Assembly: GCA_002398365.1 (NCBI GenBank)
Contig: DGYK01000059.1
Span: 4,864 to 26,214, forward strand
DNA from: Flammeovirgaceae bacterium UBA5008
Lineage (GTDB): Bacteria; Bacteroidota; Bacteroidia; Cytophagales; Cyclobacteriaceae
DNA: 21,351 bases
Direction of reading: 5' to 3'
Program-made: the position numbers and the translations under genes
Part shown: positions 1 to 7,830 of the stretch, piece after piece
Layout of the letters: each line of letters begins with the position of its first letter
Position numbering within the stretch: the stretch's first letter is position 1
The notes under the pieces: generated by a model
Databases searched by the model: none
The model's input: the letters and a program-made list of their open reading frames with translations, nothing else
Told to the model about the DNA's origin: nothing

Positions 1-212
1 AACAGCATGTTTCTGCAATGGTGCCGTGACGAGTTGGTTTAAAGTTTTATCTTCGTTCAACGCTTTGGTTTCCCCGCGAAGCGCGGGGCAGGCAGTGGGC
101 CTCCCCTACGCGAAACACTTCGGCTGACTAGCAGGACGCGGCTTCGGAAGCGCGCCATTTCAAAAAAACGCAAACGATGGGCGCAATGCCGCCCGACAAA
201 ATTAGAGTTTGA
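1..212. other. Non-coding GC-rich, hairpin-bearing leader region
   Basis: No convincing gene starts here. The stretch is GC-rich compared with the AT-rich gene that follows and contains short perfect inverted repeats. The clearest is CCCCGCG (72-78) and CGCGGGG (82-88) around the loop AAG. Further on, GGGCG and CGCCC flank CAATGC near 178-195, and GCTTC/GAAGC pair within about 140-160. This looks like a remnant of an intergenic repeat rather than a regulatory region. The left end is cut by the window, so an upstream gene end cannot be judged. Confidence 0.5.
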
Positions 213-656
213 ATGAAGAAATTATTGACAAGCCAACTGACATTCTTTTACAAAATAATTTTCCCGACAATTTGGACTTTAATATTTGTCGGACTGATGG
301 TATTCATATTCATCGACTCAAATGACCCACGAACATTTTTCATGGTAATAATGATTTTACCCATGCTTTTAGTGATTAAAATTCAACAGGTAAGTTATGA
401 CGACAAATATGTTTATATCTACAATTGGCGGACAACACGGACTTATGAGCTTAAGGACATCAAATCAATAAATGAGGGAAATATGTTAGCATTCGACCCA
501 TTTTTTGAAATTGAGATATTGGACAAGAATGGAACAATAAAAAAGGTCGACTTTATGCCAAGAGTTTTTGAACAATTGACGTACATGTTTACAAAAAAAC
601 ACACTGGACAACTACTCGACTTTAAAACTAAAGTAGCGACATCACATAAAAACTGA
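213..656 (+). CDS. Small membrane protein with PH-like cytoplasmic tail, hypothetical
   Basis: 147 residues, not recognised as a named family. Two hydrophobic segments lie near residues 12-34 and 41-55, separated by a short polar loop (DSNDPRTF). A soluble tail of about 90 residues follows, with alternating beta-strand-like pattern (VSYDDKYVYIYNW...YELKDIKSI...FEIEILDKNGTIKKVDFMP). Two helices followed by a strand-rich region containing 'Y.LKDI' is the layout of bacterial PH-like (bPH) membrane proteins; that match is by pattern only. The start ATG follows immediately after a GC-rich non-coding stretch and no strong ribosome binding site is visible. The gene is AT-rich and stands alone, followed by 165 bp of non-coding DNA. 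Its role is unknown. Confidence 0.7.
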   Translation: MKKLLTSQLTFFYKIIFPTIWTLIFVGLMVFIFIDSNDPRTFFMVIMILPMLLVIKIQQVSYDDKYVYIYNWRTTRTYELKDIKSINEGNMLAFDPFFEIEILDKNGTIKKVDFMPRVFEQLTYMFTKKHTGQLLDFKTKVATSHKN

Positions 657-712
657 AGTGAAGGAGGCAAAGCCTACAACAAAAAGCTTATTGCAAGCGG
701 GCGAGTGCGGCA

Positions 713-742
713 TTGAAGTGTGTAGTTCTTTATTTATCTTTA
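713..742 (+). promoter_or_regulatory. Candidate Bacteroidota-type promoter for the S41 peptidase gene
   Basis: TTG at 713-715, a 19-base gap, then TATCTTTA at 735-742, which matches the Bacteroidota -7 consensus TAnnTTTG except at the last base. The spacing suits the TTG/TAnnTTTG architecture. A start about 5 bases downstream would leave a leader of about 75 bases before ATG 822. Prediction only. Confidence 0.3.
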
Positions 743-821
743 TCTCGTTAGATAGGGAGAAGTTTTTTAATGGCCGCAGCAATTGCTGAACGTAAAAGCT
801 AATATAAAACAGCATCCAAAA

Positions 822-1838
822 ATGAAAAAAAGTATTATTCTATCAATATCTATTTTATTTTTTGGTTTGGCATACGCACAAACACCGGTTCCTATTGACA
901 GCATTTATGATTTAATAAAAAAGAGCAGCATACATTCAAAAAATGCTAATTGGACAAACATTGGCGATGGTTTTACAAAAAGACTCAAAGCAGCTAAAAA
1001 TGATATTGATAGTATAAAATCATTTGTTTATGTTTTTGAGCAACTGAACGATTACCACAGTGCTGTAATCTATAAAGGGAATTACTTTACTAATTACCCA
1101 ACCTTTGACGATTCAACTTTAAAATATCTAAGTCCCTTAGTGGCACTCTCAAATCAACGAAGCGGAAAATTTTTCGCAGAAACATTGAGTGACAAATACC
1201 TTTATATTCAAGTAAACTCAGTGCAAGCAATGGGGGCCAACGTTTCATTATTTGCCCAAATTCTATCAGACACCTTAAGTAGATATATCACTAATAAAAC
1301 AAAAGGGGTTGTATTAGATTTAAGGCTGAATGGCGGTGGACAATTTAGCTCAATGGTAGCGGGCCTTTCCCCACTTTTGGGTGACATTTATATTGGAGGA
1401 GGCGTAAATGGTGACTCAATTCAAACCATGACCTTTAAGCTCAAAAATGGAAACATCTTCCTCAATGATTATCAAATGACTTCCATTCAACCCAAGATAA
1501 ATCGAGATTTGAAGAATTTGCCAGTTGCCGTAATCATTGGACCTGCCACAAGGAGTTCGGGAAGTATTTTAGGTGTTGCATTCAAAGGCAGACCTAAAAC
1601 TGTATTTATTGGAGAAAATACTGCTAATGGATATACAACAAGTAATGACTACTTTCCATTTGGCAATAATTTATTCTTAAACCTATCGACAACAAATAGT
1701 ATTGATAGAAATAATAAGATCTACAAAGATGTAGTAACACCAGACATAATAATCAAAGGGGGCGACAATTTCATCTCAATTAAAGATGATGATAAGGTAA
1801 AAGCTGCCTTGAGATGGTTGAAGAGTAACAGTCGCTAA
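822..1838 (+). CDS. Secreted S41 family peptidase (tail-specific protease domain)
   Basis: 338 residues from ATG 822; an in-frame TTG at 783 would add 13 residues before an obvious signal peptide, so I prefer 822. The signal peptide is about residues 1-20 (hydrophobic core, cleavage near AYA-Q). The C-terminal half carries the S41 fold signature: GVVLDLRLNGGG at about 162-173, GPATRSSGS at about 240-248, and FIGENTANGYT at 262-272. By alignment from memory, Ser245 is the nucleophile and His79 in LNDYHS could be the tricorn/S41B-type histidine. The CtpA lysine (TFGKG motif) is absent and the usual Glu after SSG is Ser248, so a Ser/Lys dyad is unlikely. No PDZ domain is evident between the N-terminal helices and the protease core. 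It probably acts in the periplasm or outside the cell; the substrate is unknown. Convergent with the HxlR gene. Confidence 0.85.
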   Translation: MKKSIILSISILFFGLAYAQTPVPIDSIYDLIKKSSIHSKNANWTNIGDGFTKRLKAAKNDIDSIKSFVYVFEQLNDYHSAVIYKGNYFTNYPTFDDSTLKYLSPLVALSNQRSGKFFAETLSDKYLYIQVNSVQAMGANVSLFAQILSDTLSRYITNKTKGVVLDLRLNGGGQFSSMVAGLSPLLGDIYIGGGVNGDSIQTMTFKLKNGNIFLNDYQMTSIQPKINRDLKNLPVAVIIGPATRSSGSILGVAFKGRPKTVFIGENTANGYTTSNDYFPFGNNLFLNLSTTNSIDRNNKIYKDVVTPDIIIKGGDNFISIKDDDKVKAALRWLKSNSR

Positions 1839-1913
1839 CATCGTATCAGCTATAGTGGTGTTAAGATACTTGTAATCTAATTGGCATTTATGCAAATGGA
1901 TTTTATATCTCAA

Positions 1914-2237
1914 TTACTTTAAAGCCATTTGTCGTTCACCCCAGGCGCGCATTTGTTTAATGAATGGAATCAATTCTTTCCCGGTAGAAGTAAGTGCGTA
2001 CTCCACTCTTGGCGGAACCTCCAAATAAACTTTTCTTGTAACAAGCTCGTCAACTTCCAACTCCTTTAGTGTCTGTGTAAGCATTTTTGGTGTTATCCCC
2101 ACCACTGCTCTTTTCAACTCGCCATAACGCAAAACTCCATCTTTCAAGACCCATAAAATTCTTCCTTTATACTTTCCTCCGATTCGTTGAAAGGCATAAT
2201 CCACTGCGCAATATGCTTTACGTGATTTTTTCTTCAT
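1914..2237 (-). CDS. HxlR family winged-helix transcriptional regulator
   Basis: 107 residues. The frame could extend upstream to 2321, but ATG 2237 gives the normal HxlR length, is preceded by AGGA on the minus strand, and leaves the promoter outside the gene. Family hallmarks are an N-terminal cysteine (KKSRKAYCAVDYAF), then IGGKYKGRILWVLKDGVLRYGELKRAV, the recognition helix region GITPKMLTQTLKELEVDELVTRK, and the wing VPPRVEYALTSTGKEL. HxlR proteins bind DNA as dimers, often control a divergent neighbour, and may sense reactive aldehydes, quinones or oxidants through cysteine. The divergent neighbour here is the CPBP gene at 2422, and the palindromes in the shared intergenic region are probable binding sites. 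The family call is secure; ligand and targets are inferred. Confidence 0.93.
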   Translation of the reverse strand: MKKKSRKAYCAVDYAFQRIGGKYKGRILWVLKDGVLRYGELKRAVVGITPKMLTQTLKELEVDELVTRKVYLEVPPRVEYALTSTGKELIPFIKQMRAWGERQMALK

Positions 2238-2285
2238 TTTCCTGAAATTTTTAAAGTGTTGACAATCAACATTAGTATAGTTCTG

Positions 2286-2312
2286 GTATGTAAGGTACAT
2301 TCTAGTATGTAC
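2286..2312. promoter_or_regulatory. Candidate HxlR operator: palindrome plus direct repeat
   Basis: GTACAT (2295-2300) and ATGTAC (2307-2312) form an inverted repeat around TCTAGT, giving 16 of 18 palindromic positions. The word GTATGTA occurs at 2286-2292 and again at 2305-2311, 19 bp apart, about two helical turns. ATGTA (2288-2292) and TACAT (2296-2300) also pair around AGG. Clustered GTAC/ATGTA half-sites in front of an HxlR gene fit an autoregulatory operator. It lies just downstream of the predicted -7 element, where binding would block transcription. Confidence 0.5.
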
Positions 2313-2318
2313 TTGTAA

Positions 2319-2346
2319 CAAAGATATTATGTATTTCTATTTACAA
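2319..2346 (-). promoter_or_regulatory. Candidate promoter of the HxlR gene
   Basis: On the minus strand, TATCTTTG (2326 to 2319) is a perfect match to the Bacteroidota -7 consensus TAnnTTTG. TTG (2346 to 2344) lies 17 bases upstream, slightly shorter than ideal. The predicted transcription start, near 2312-2314, sits at the edge of the GTACAT-N6-ATGTAC palindrome. No equally good promoter was found for the divergent CPBP gene. Confidence 0.45.
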
Positions 2347-2421
2347 GAACTTTTCATTAGAAAGACTCCATTAACGCAATCGCCCATTTCTGAATCAAAG
2401 TAACAACAAACTGAAAGAATT

Positions 2422-3276
2422 ATGAATGCGTTTGTCAACAAAGTACTGTTCTTTCCAATTACTAAAATTATCGTAGGCATAGTCGTTTGTTTTTCGCTAT
2501 TCGTAGTAATTCAAAACTTCGTATTAAAACCATTATTTTTTAGTATCATTCAAGATAAAAGTATTGCTGCCCCTATAATACATTGTATTTCATTAATTGT
2601 ATTACTAATTAGTTATTACTATTTATTTCGTTTTTACGATAAAAGAAAAATAACAGAGCTATCTACGAAACATTTATTCAAAGAAATGTTTGGAGGGTTT
2701 TTCTTTGGTTTTTTTTCGATTTCATTATCCATTTCCATTTTATTCCTCTTTGGGTACTATCAAATTGTTGGTATTTCAACGACTCACTACTCCATAAAGT
2801 TTTTCACCGTATTGATATTTGCAGCCCTTGTTGAAGACTTATTCCATCGAGGACTAATCGTAAGGGTCTGTGAAAATTGGCTAGGTACTCATTTAGCACT
2901 CGTCATCGGAATGTTAGTAGAATTACAACACATTTATAATCCCAATTCTAACCTGTTTAGCTTTTTTAATTATTTGATTTGAGGGTTTACTATGGGTATG
3001 TTGTTTATTTATACTAAAAGAATATGGCTACCGTATTTCTTTCATATAGGTTGGAATTTTTCTCAACCTTTTTATGGCTCCAATCTCACTGGTACAAATG
3101 ATTTGGGTAGTATCATCCAAGCAAAATTCTCTGGCCCCGAGTTGATTACAGGAGGTGCAGTTGGAATTGAGGATTCCATTTTTACAACAACTTTTTTGTT
3201 GCTTATTGGAGTAGTACTTTATGACAGTGCAAAAAAGGAAGGTAAAATTATAGAAAGCAAACTGTTTAAAAGATGA
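2422..3276 (+). pseudogene. CPBP family intramembrane metalloprotease, interrupted by an in-frame TGA
   Basis: Two adjacent open frames, 2422-2982 and 2992-3276, are in the same frame and separated only by TGA at 2980-2982. Read through, they give one protein of about 284 residues, the normal CPBP length, with several membrane helices. The conserved motifs are split across the stop: motif 1 is E138-D139-LFH-R143 (normally EExxxR), motif 2 has H170 in VELQH (the usual Phe is Val), and motif 3 is H208-IGW-N212 (HxxxN), after the stop. The region after the stop (GFTMGMLFIYTKRIWLPYFFHIGWNF) is a classic CPBP C-terminal half. Termination at codon 187 would remove the last catalytic motif. It is either a recent nonsense mutation or a sequencing error. 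CPBP proteins are membrane-embedded proteases related to CAAX prenyl protease 2. It is divergent from the HxlR gene. Confidence 0.8.
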
Positions 3277-3467
3277 GCTTAATGATGCGTCACTATTTCT
3301 CACCAAAAATTATTGGCGAACTAATTGTTTGCTCCGGTAATCAACTATCGTGAGATACTTATTACGAGTCAGTTTGTAGCATTGGCAAGGCACCAACTCA
3401 AAAACATAAACCATGTTGTGAATTTTAAATAGACCACTATAAATCATAACTCAAAAAAAGACCTATT
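3277..3467. other. Intergenic spacer
   Basis: 191 bases between the CPBP gene and the next gene on the same strand. It contains no open frame of note, no clear hairpin terminator and no good TTG/TAnnTTTG pair. Confidence 0.4.
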
Positions 3468-4838
3468 ATGAAGATAAAAGGAGAATCGAATCAACTCATT
3501 CAGAAATTTCTCTTAGCTACTATTTTATTCACAACATCACTTGCTAGTTTTGGTCAAAAGCCTGACATTATTCTGCCGACCAGCAACAGTATCAATACTG
3601 AACTACTATACACCGGAAACTTTGTGTGGGAACAAAAAGTAAGCAATCTTTTTAATAGTGGAATTCCTTCAATACCGAATAAACGTTTTGTTACGATTCG
3701 CAAGACAGCAAAGGAAATAACCATTGAGGAACGAATGACAGAAAATGGAAAAGATGTTGTTAGAAGAAAATTAGTTGTAAATGCTAAAACATTTGAGCCT
3801 ATCAATGCTACATCTGAGACAGATAGATTTACCTATAATTTAACTTTTGGTACCAAAATAAAAGGGGAGTTAGAAAATTATGCAAATGGCGAAAAAGAAA
3901 AATTTGATGTTCCCATTGAAGAGAAATTTTTTCTTGGCAGTTCGCTGGAAATTTTAGTAAGCATTTTACCACTAAAAGAAGGTTACAAAGCATTTATTCC
4001 CCAAGTAACCTTTGACCAAGGCTTTCGAACCAAAGTCATGCGATGGGAATTAGAAAAAGTGCAAGAGCTTAAAATACCTTCTTGCAAAACAGGTGAGATA
4101 GTAGATGTATTTTTAGTAGAGCTTAGCAACACGCTTACCCTTACTGAAACTTATAAAATAGTGATTGACAAAAAATCCAGGCGAATAATAACAGTTGTCC
4201 ATAATAACGGAAGCGAAAAATTTTATATCGATAACCAAGAAGATATCGATCCTATCAAAGCTAAATTTGATGCAGAAGAGGCTAAGAAAATGATTAGTCA
4301 AGGTACCGCCAAAATTTTCGGTAAAGCATATACGGTCGATGAGAAAAAACCAAGGTCTATCTTGGAGAGTATTCGAAGTAGGGATAAAATAATAGCACCA
4401 AAAGGAAGCGTTGTGATGCTCATTCCGAATACCGCCTACTTTAAAGAGTGGGTAGAATTCAATCTTTCTGTACAAAAAAAATTCCCCGGTACAATAGTTG
4501 GAGGAGACGTAATAAGTGGATGCAGCACCTATCCATTACCATTGCAAGTAAAGGAACAAACCCTACTAACCGAAGTTACAGATCACAAAGGAAATTTTTC
4601 ATTTCAAAATCTGAAACCCGGAGAATATTATGTAACCGTTCATTTTGTAGCCACTAAATATACTCATACCACGCGCACACCGAACGGCACTTATAATATC
4701 GTTATTAACCCTGACGGTTCAGGTTCCGCAAACCAGAATGTTGATGTTACACAGTGGGGGTCTCCTACTAATGTATTGAATACTAAATTGGTAATAATTA
4801 AAAAAGAAGGCGAAGAAGTAAAAGTAGCATTAAACTAA
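3468..4838 (+). CDS. Secreted protein with DUF3108-like and Cna-B/carboxypeptidase-regulatory-like domains
   Basis: 456 residues. The signal peptide covers about residues 1-29 (LLATILFTTSLASFGQ, cleavage near FGQ). Residues about 45-265 follow the pattern of DUF3108-type proteins: 'NAKTFEPINA', a paired strand, 'SSLEILVSILPLKEGYKAFIP', 'VQELKIPSCKTGEIVDVFLVE', then 'YKIVIDKKSRRIITVVHNNG'. A linker (about 270-350) leads to a C-terminal beta-sandwich with the Cna-B/carboxypeptidase-regulatory signature LLTEVTDHKGNFSFQNLKPGEYYVTV at about 363-388. No T9SS tail is seen, so periplasmic or outer-membrane-surface location is likely. Single gene, convergent with the histidine kinase 60 bp downstream. 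Function unknown; domain calls are from sequence patterns. Confidence 0.7.
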   Translation: MKIKGESNQLIQKFLLATILFTTSLASFGQKPDIILPTSNSINTELLYTGNFVWEQKVSNLFNSGIPSIPNKRFVTIRKTAKEITIEERMTENGKDVVRRKLVVNAKTFEPINATSETDRFTYNLTFGTKIKGELENYANGEKEKFDVPIEEKFFLGSSLEILVSILPLKEGYKAFIPQVTFDQGFRTKVMRWELEKVQELKIPSCKTGEIVDVFLVELSNTLTLTETYKIVIDKKSRRIITVVHNNGSEKFYIDNQEDIDPIKAKFDAEEAKKMISQGTAKIFGKAYTVDEKKPRSILESIRSRDKIIAPKGSVVMLIPNTAYFKEWVEFNLSVQKKFPGTIVGGDVISGCSTYPLPLQVKEQTLLTEVTDHKGNFSFQNLKPGEYYVTVHFVATKYTHTTRTPNGTYNIVINPDGSGSANQNVDVTQWGSPTNVLNTKLVIIKKEGEEVKVALN

Positions 4839-4871
4839 GGAGAACTGCCACCACAGACAACAAAATACTTA

Positions 4872-4885
4872 TGCCCATCAGGGCA
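4872..4885. terminator. Short hairpin between convergent genes
   Basis: TGCCC (4872-4876), loop ATCA, GGGCA (4881-4885): a perfect 5-bp stem in the 60-bp gap between two converging genes. No clean T-run follows on either strand, although the minus-strand side is T-rich. A weak bidirectional terminator is possible. Confidence 0.3.
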
Positions 4886-4898
4886 CTGCTTGAAAAAG

Positions 4899-6839
4899 CT
4901 ATACCGCCATCATCGGAAACTCAATTGAAAAAGTGCTTCCCACATTCAATTTGCTCTTAATCTTCAAATTACCTCCGGCCATTTGCAAATACTCTACACA
5001 AAAAGATAAACCCAATCCCGTGCCTACCTCCTGTGCTGTGCCTGCACTGCTTTTGGCCCCTGCGGGTTTCTCTAGCTGATGAATTAACTCCTCCGTCATG
5101 CCCACACCTTCGTCTTGCACATGAATGCTGGCGCGGTCATCTTGTTCTTCATAGGCAATCCAAATCGAGCCACTCTTGTGCGAAAATTTAATAGCGTTGG
5201 CAAGCAGATTGCGCAAGGTTAAATTAAGGATGCTGCGGTCGAAGTAGATGGTCTTCTCCTCCACCGGCTTCACACGGATGGTCACACTCTTGTTAAAGGC
5301 AATCGTCTGAAAAAGATCTACATTCTCCTTCAGTAACAAATTCAAGTCGAAGTTCTCGTGGCTTACCTTCACACCTTTTAACTGCGCGGCCTTCCAGTAC
5401 AAAATATTTTCTACCAACAAACTCGTGCGACTCAAGTCGCCCTCGATGCGTTTGAAATAATAATTGAACTCCGACTGCTCAATTTTACCTTTATTATAAA
5501 TAGAGAGAATGCCCCGCAGTGAATTGAGCGGACTCTTGATATCGTGCGACATCACCGACAGCAGGCGATCCTTCACGCGGTTAGTCGAACTCAATTCTTC
5601 CGTGCGCGCCTGTACTTGTTGCTCCAACTGCACATTCATCGACTCTAAACTCAAATAGGATTTGGCATAATGGTTGGCCAGCAGGTACACTTGAAACAAC
5701 AAAAACACCAGCACCCCTAACTCCACCAAATACATAAACTGAATATCGAGTGCCACCAAAATAGAGTTCTTCAAAATCTCGATGAGGATAAACGGAAACG
5801 AAGCCAGCACACCAAAGAAAATGATGCGCGCATCGCTGCTACCCTCGCGCCACGATTTACTCACCACATAAATGACATACACAAAACCCAGCAGCAATGC
5901 CACGTGGCACACATCCAACAGCTTGCCATAGATATATTGAGGCGTCACCACCACCGCGGCACATAGCAGCACTGCTACCGAAACAAAAATAATCACGGGC
6001 CAGCGGGGCGATTTGTCTTTGAACAAATAATAGATGTACAGCGGAAAAAACCCCACCGTGCCATACACCGCACCAAACTCTATTTTCTTCCATATCTCCC
6101 AACTGACAGCCGGAAACAAATCGGGTAACAAAAACGAACCTCCGTGAACAATCATGGCGCGCACGGCTGCACCCAGGCAAATCAACGAAAGCCACAAGTA
6201 CGGTTTGCCACGATCGAATAAAAAATAAAGAATGAGCTGATAGATAAACATGGCAATCAAACTGCCGGCAAAAAAATTCTCTACACCATTCTTCTTGCTG
6301 ACATCATTCAGCAATGCTGTTACCTTTCCCAACTTCGGTGCTTCCGGAATGCCGCCAGAGAAATAAGTGAAGTTCGCCACCTGCACCACCACCTCTACTT
6401 CGGTAGTATCGGACGGCAACTCAATCAACGTGGCCGCCAGCTTGGCTTCATAAGCATCTTCGGTCGTGCCCACCTTTCCTGCGGTAGCAATCTTCTTTCC
6501 ATTCACCCAAAAGGCAGCCGATGAATTCATCACCGGAAAATAAAGCGCCAGTCCCGAGGTAGCCGGAATGCGAAGTCGCGTGCGATACGTGCCATAGCCC
6601 AACGGAGAATAGCCACGCTGCCGGTTCCAACTGCCGGGCACATGCAGCGAATCGCGATGCGCTGCCGATGGTATCTGATCGGGTGTCAGCAACTGATTCC
6701 AGTAAAACTCCCACGTGCCGGCCATCGAATAAATATTCTTCTGATCCCATGATGCAGATCGAAAATCAAACACCGGCTCCGCAACAGCCGAGGTGCTGAT
6801 CACCAGAAAAAAAAGCAACAACCGGAAATGGTGAGCCAT
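4899..6839 (-). CDS. 7TMR-DISM sensor histidine kinase
   Basis: 646 residues. Signal peptide about 1-20 (...STSAVA-EP). Residues about 22-175 form a periplasmic beta-sandwich sensor (GTWEFYWNQLL, VPGSWN, GYGTYRTRLRIP, FWVNGKKIATAGKVG), the carbohydrate-binding-like fold found before 7TMR-DISM regions. Seven hydrophobic segments lie at about 187-390. A coiled coil (about 395-425) leads to the HisKA domain with H-box SVMSHDIKSPLNSL, phosphoacceptor His432. The ATPase domain has N-box LRNLLANAIKFS (542-553), G1 DEGVGM (576-581) and G2 GTGLGL (607-612). All catalytic motifs are intact. No response regulator is adjacent, so its partner is encoded elsewhere. It probably senses an extracellular or periplasmic ligand, perhaps a glycan, but the ligand cannot be read from sequence. 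Divergent from the dioxygenase gene. Confidence 0.93.
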   Translation of the reverse strand: MAHHFRLLLFFLVISTSAVAEPVFDFRSASWDQKNIYSMAGTWEFYWNQLLTPDQIPSAAHRDSLHVPGSWNRQRGYSPLGYGTYRTRLRIPATSGLALYFPVMNSSAAFWVNGKKIATAGKVGTTEDAYEAKLAATLIELPSDTTEVEVVVQVANFTYFSGGIPEAPKLGKVTALLNDVSKKNGVENFFAGSLIAMFIYQLILYFLFDRGKPYLWLSLICLGAAVRAMIVHGGSFLLPDLFPAVSWEIWKKIEFGAVYGTVGFFPLYIYYLFKDKSPRWPVIIFVSVAVLLCAAVVVTPQYIYGKLLDVCHVALLLGFVYVIYVVSKSWREGSSDARIIFFGVLASFPFILIEILKNSILVALDIQFMYLVELGVLVFLLFQVYLLANHYAKSYLSLESMNVQLEQQVQARTEELSSTNRVKDRLLSVMSHDIKSPLNSLRGILSIYNKGKIEQSEFNYYFKRIEGDLSRTSLLVENILYWKAAQLKGVKVSHENFDLNLLLKENVDLFQTIAFNKSVTIRVKPVEEKTIYFDRSILNLTLRNLLANAIKFSHKSGSIWIAYEEQDDRASIHVQDEGVGMTEELIHQLEKPAGAKSSAGTAQEVGTGLGLSFCVEYLQMAGGNLKIKSKLNVGSTFSIEFPMMAV

Positions 6840-6844
6840 AATTC

Positions 6845-6852
6845 CAAAAGTA
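6845..6852 (-). promoter_or_regulatory. Candidate -7 element for the histidine kinase gene
   Basis: TACTTTTG on the minus strand (6852 to 6845) matches TAnnTTTG exactly. Only 5 bases separate it from the ATG at 6839, so transcription would start at or next to the start codon and give a leaderless or nearly leaderless message. The upstream -33 element is poor: CTG, not TTG, at the right distance. Confidence 0.3.
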
Positions 6853-6942
6853 AATCAATTTGAAATAAATCAGCAGTGCACACAATGATATTAAAATTCT
6901 ATTTTCAGGAACACTTTGCCAATTAATACTGTTGATCTTCGC

Positions 6943-7830
6943 ATGAATAGAGCTCTATTCCTCAAATCACTGGCCTCGCTGCCGCTTTTATCTATGGACA
7001 TGAATTTAAACGATCTCTCCAAATTATCCTCTTCCTTTGCCACCACCACCAAAATGCCCGTGCTTTTTCTCGGGCATGGCAGCCCCATGAACGCCATCGA
7101 AGAAAACGAGTTCGTGGCCGGCTTCCGCAACGTGGCTAAAAATATTCCACTGCCGCAAGCCATCCTCTGTATCTCCGCTCATTGGTTTACACGTGGCACC
7201 AAAGTTACCGCCATGGAAATGCCACCCACCATCCACGACTTCGGTGGATTTCCTCAGGCCTTGTACCAAGTGCAATATCCCGCCAAAGGAAGCCCAACGC
7301 TCGCGGCCGAAACAAAAACATTATTACAACCCACGTATGTCGATCTCGATGAAAAGTGGGGACTCGATCACGGTGCGTGGTCGGTCATAAAACATTTGTA
7401 TCCCAATGCAAATGTGCCCGTCATTCAAATGAGCATCGACTACACGCAGCCCGCACGTTATCATTTTGAGTTGGCGAAAAAATTAAGTGCGCTCAGGCAG
7501 AAGGGAATATTGATTATCGGCAGCGGCAACATCATTCACAATCTGCGCATGGCCGACTTCCCCAATATGCACAAAGACAACTACGGTTACGATTGGGCCA
7601 TCGAAGCGCGCGCCACCATCAACGACCATCTGCAAAAAGGCAACTATGCCCCACTGATTGATTTCGAAAAGCAAGGCAAAGCGTTTCAGTTAGCCATTCC
7701 CACGCCCGATCATTATCTGCCGCTGATCTACGCACTCGGCCTACAAGAAAAAGCCGATGCCCTTTCTCTCTTCAACGACAAGCTACTGGCCGGTTCCTTG
7801 AGCATGACGTCCGTGCGTATTGGAGAATAA
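6943..7830 (+). CDS. ygiD: YgiD/LigB-type 4,5-DOPA extradiol dioxygenase family protein
   Basis: 295 residues from ATG 6943; an in-frame TTG at 6916 is less likely because family members begin with a short 'MNR..FLKSLA.LPL' leader. YgiD-type enzymes are class III extradiol dioxygenases that cleave catechols such as L-DOPA using an active-site metal. Candidate metal or catalytic histidines are conserved: His45 in GHGSP, His80 in SAHW, His98 in IHDFGGF, His143 in DHGAW, His199 in IIHNL and His257 in TPDHYLP. The hydrophobic N-terminal stretch with an Arg near the start may be a weak export signal, or only a helical leader. Length agrees with the family (about 260-300). It stands alone, divergent from the histidine kinase. 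The family call is secure; the physiological substrate is not known. Confidence 0.92.
   Translation: MNRALFLKSLASLPLLSMDMNLNDLSKLSSSFATTTKMPVLFLGHGSPMNAIEENEFVAGFRNVAKNIPLPQAILCISAHWFTRGTKVTAMEMPPTIHDFGGFPQALYQVQYPAKGSPTLAAETKTLLQPTYVDLDEKWGLDHGAWSVIKHLYPNANVPVIQMSIDYTQPARYHFELAKKLSALRQKGILIIGSGNIIHNLRMADFPNMHKDNYGYDWAIEARATINDHLQKGNYAPLIDFEKQGKAFQLAIPTPDHYLPLIYALGLQEKADALSLFNDKLLAGSLSMTSVRIGE

Noticed and set aside
1..821. Gene cassette with integron attC-like sites flanking the gene at 213-656
   Set aside because: The flanks contain hairpins and a GCCTACAAC word, but I could not find paired RYYYAAC/GTTRRRY core sites in the proper arrangement, and no integrase is present.
2980..2982. TGA as a recoded sense codon (selenocysteine or alternative code)
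   Set aside because: TGA ends other genes in the window, no SECIS-like stem was noticed after it, and CPBP proteins have no selenocysteine at this position.
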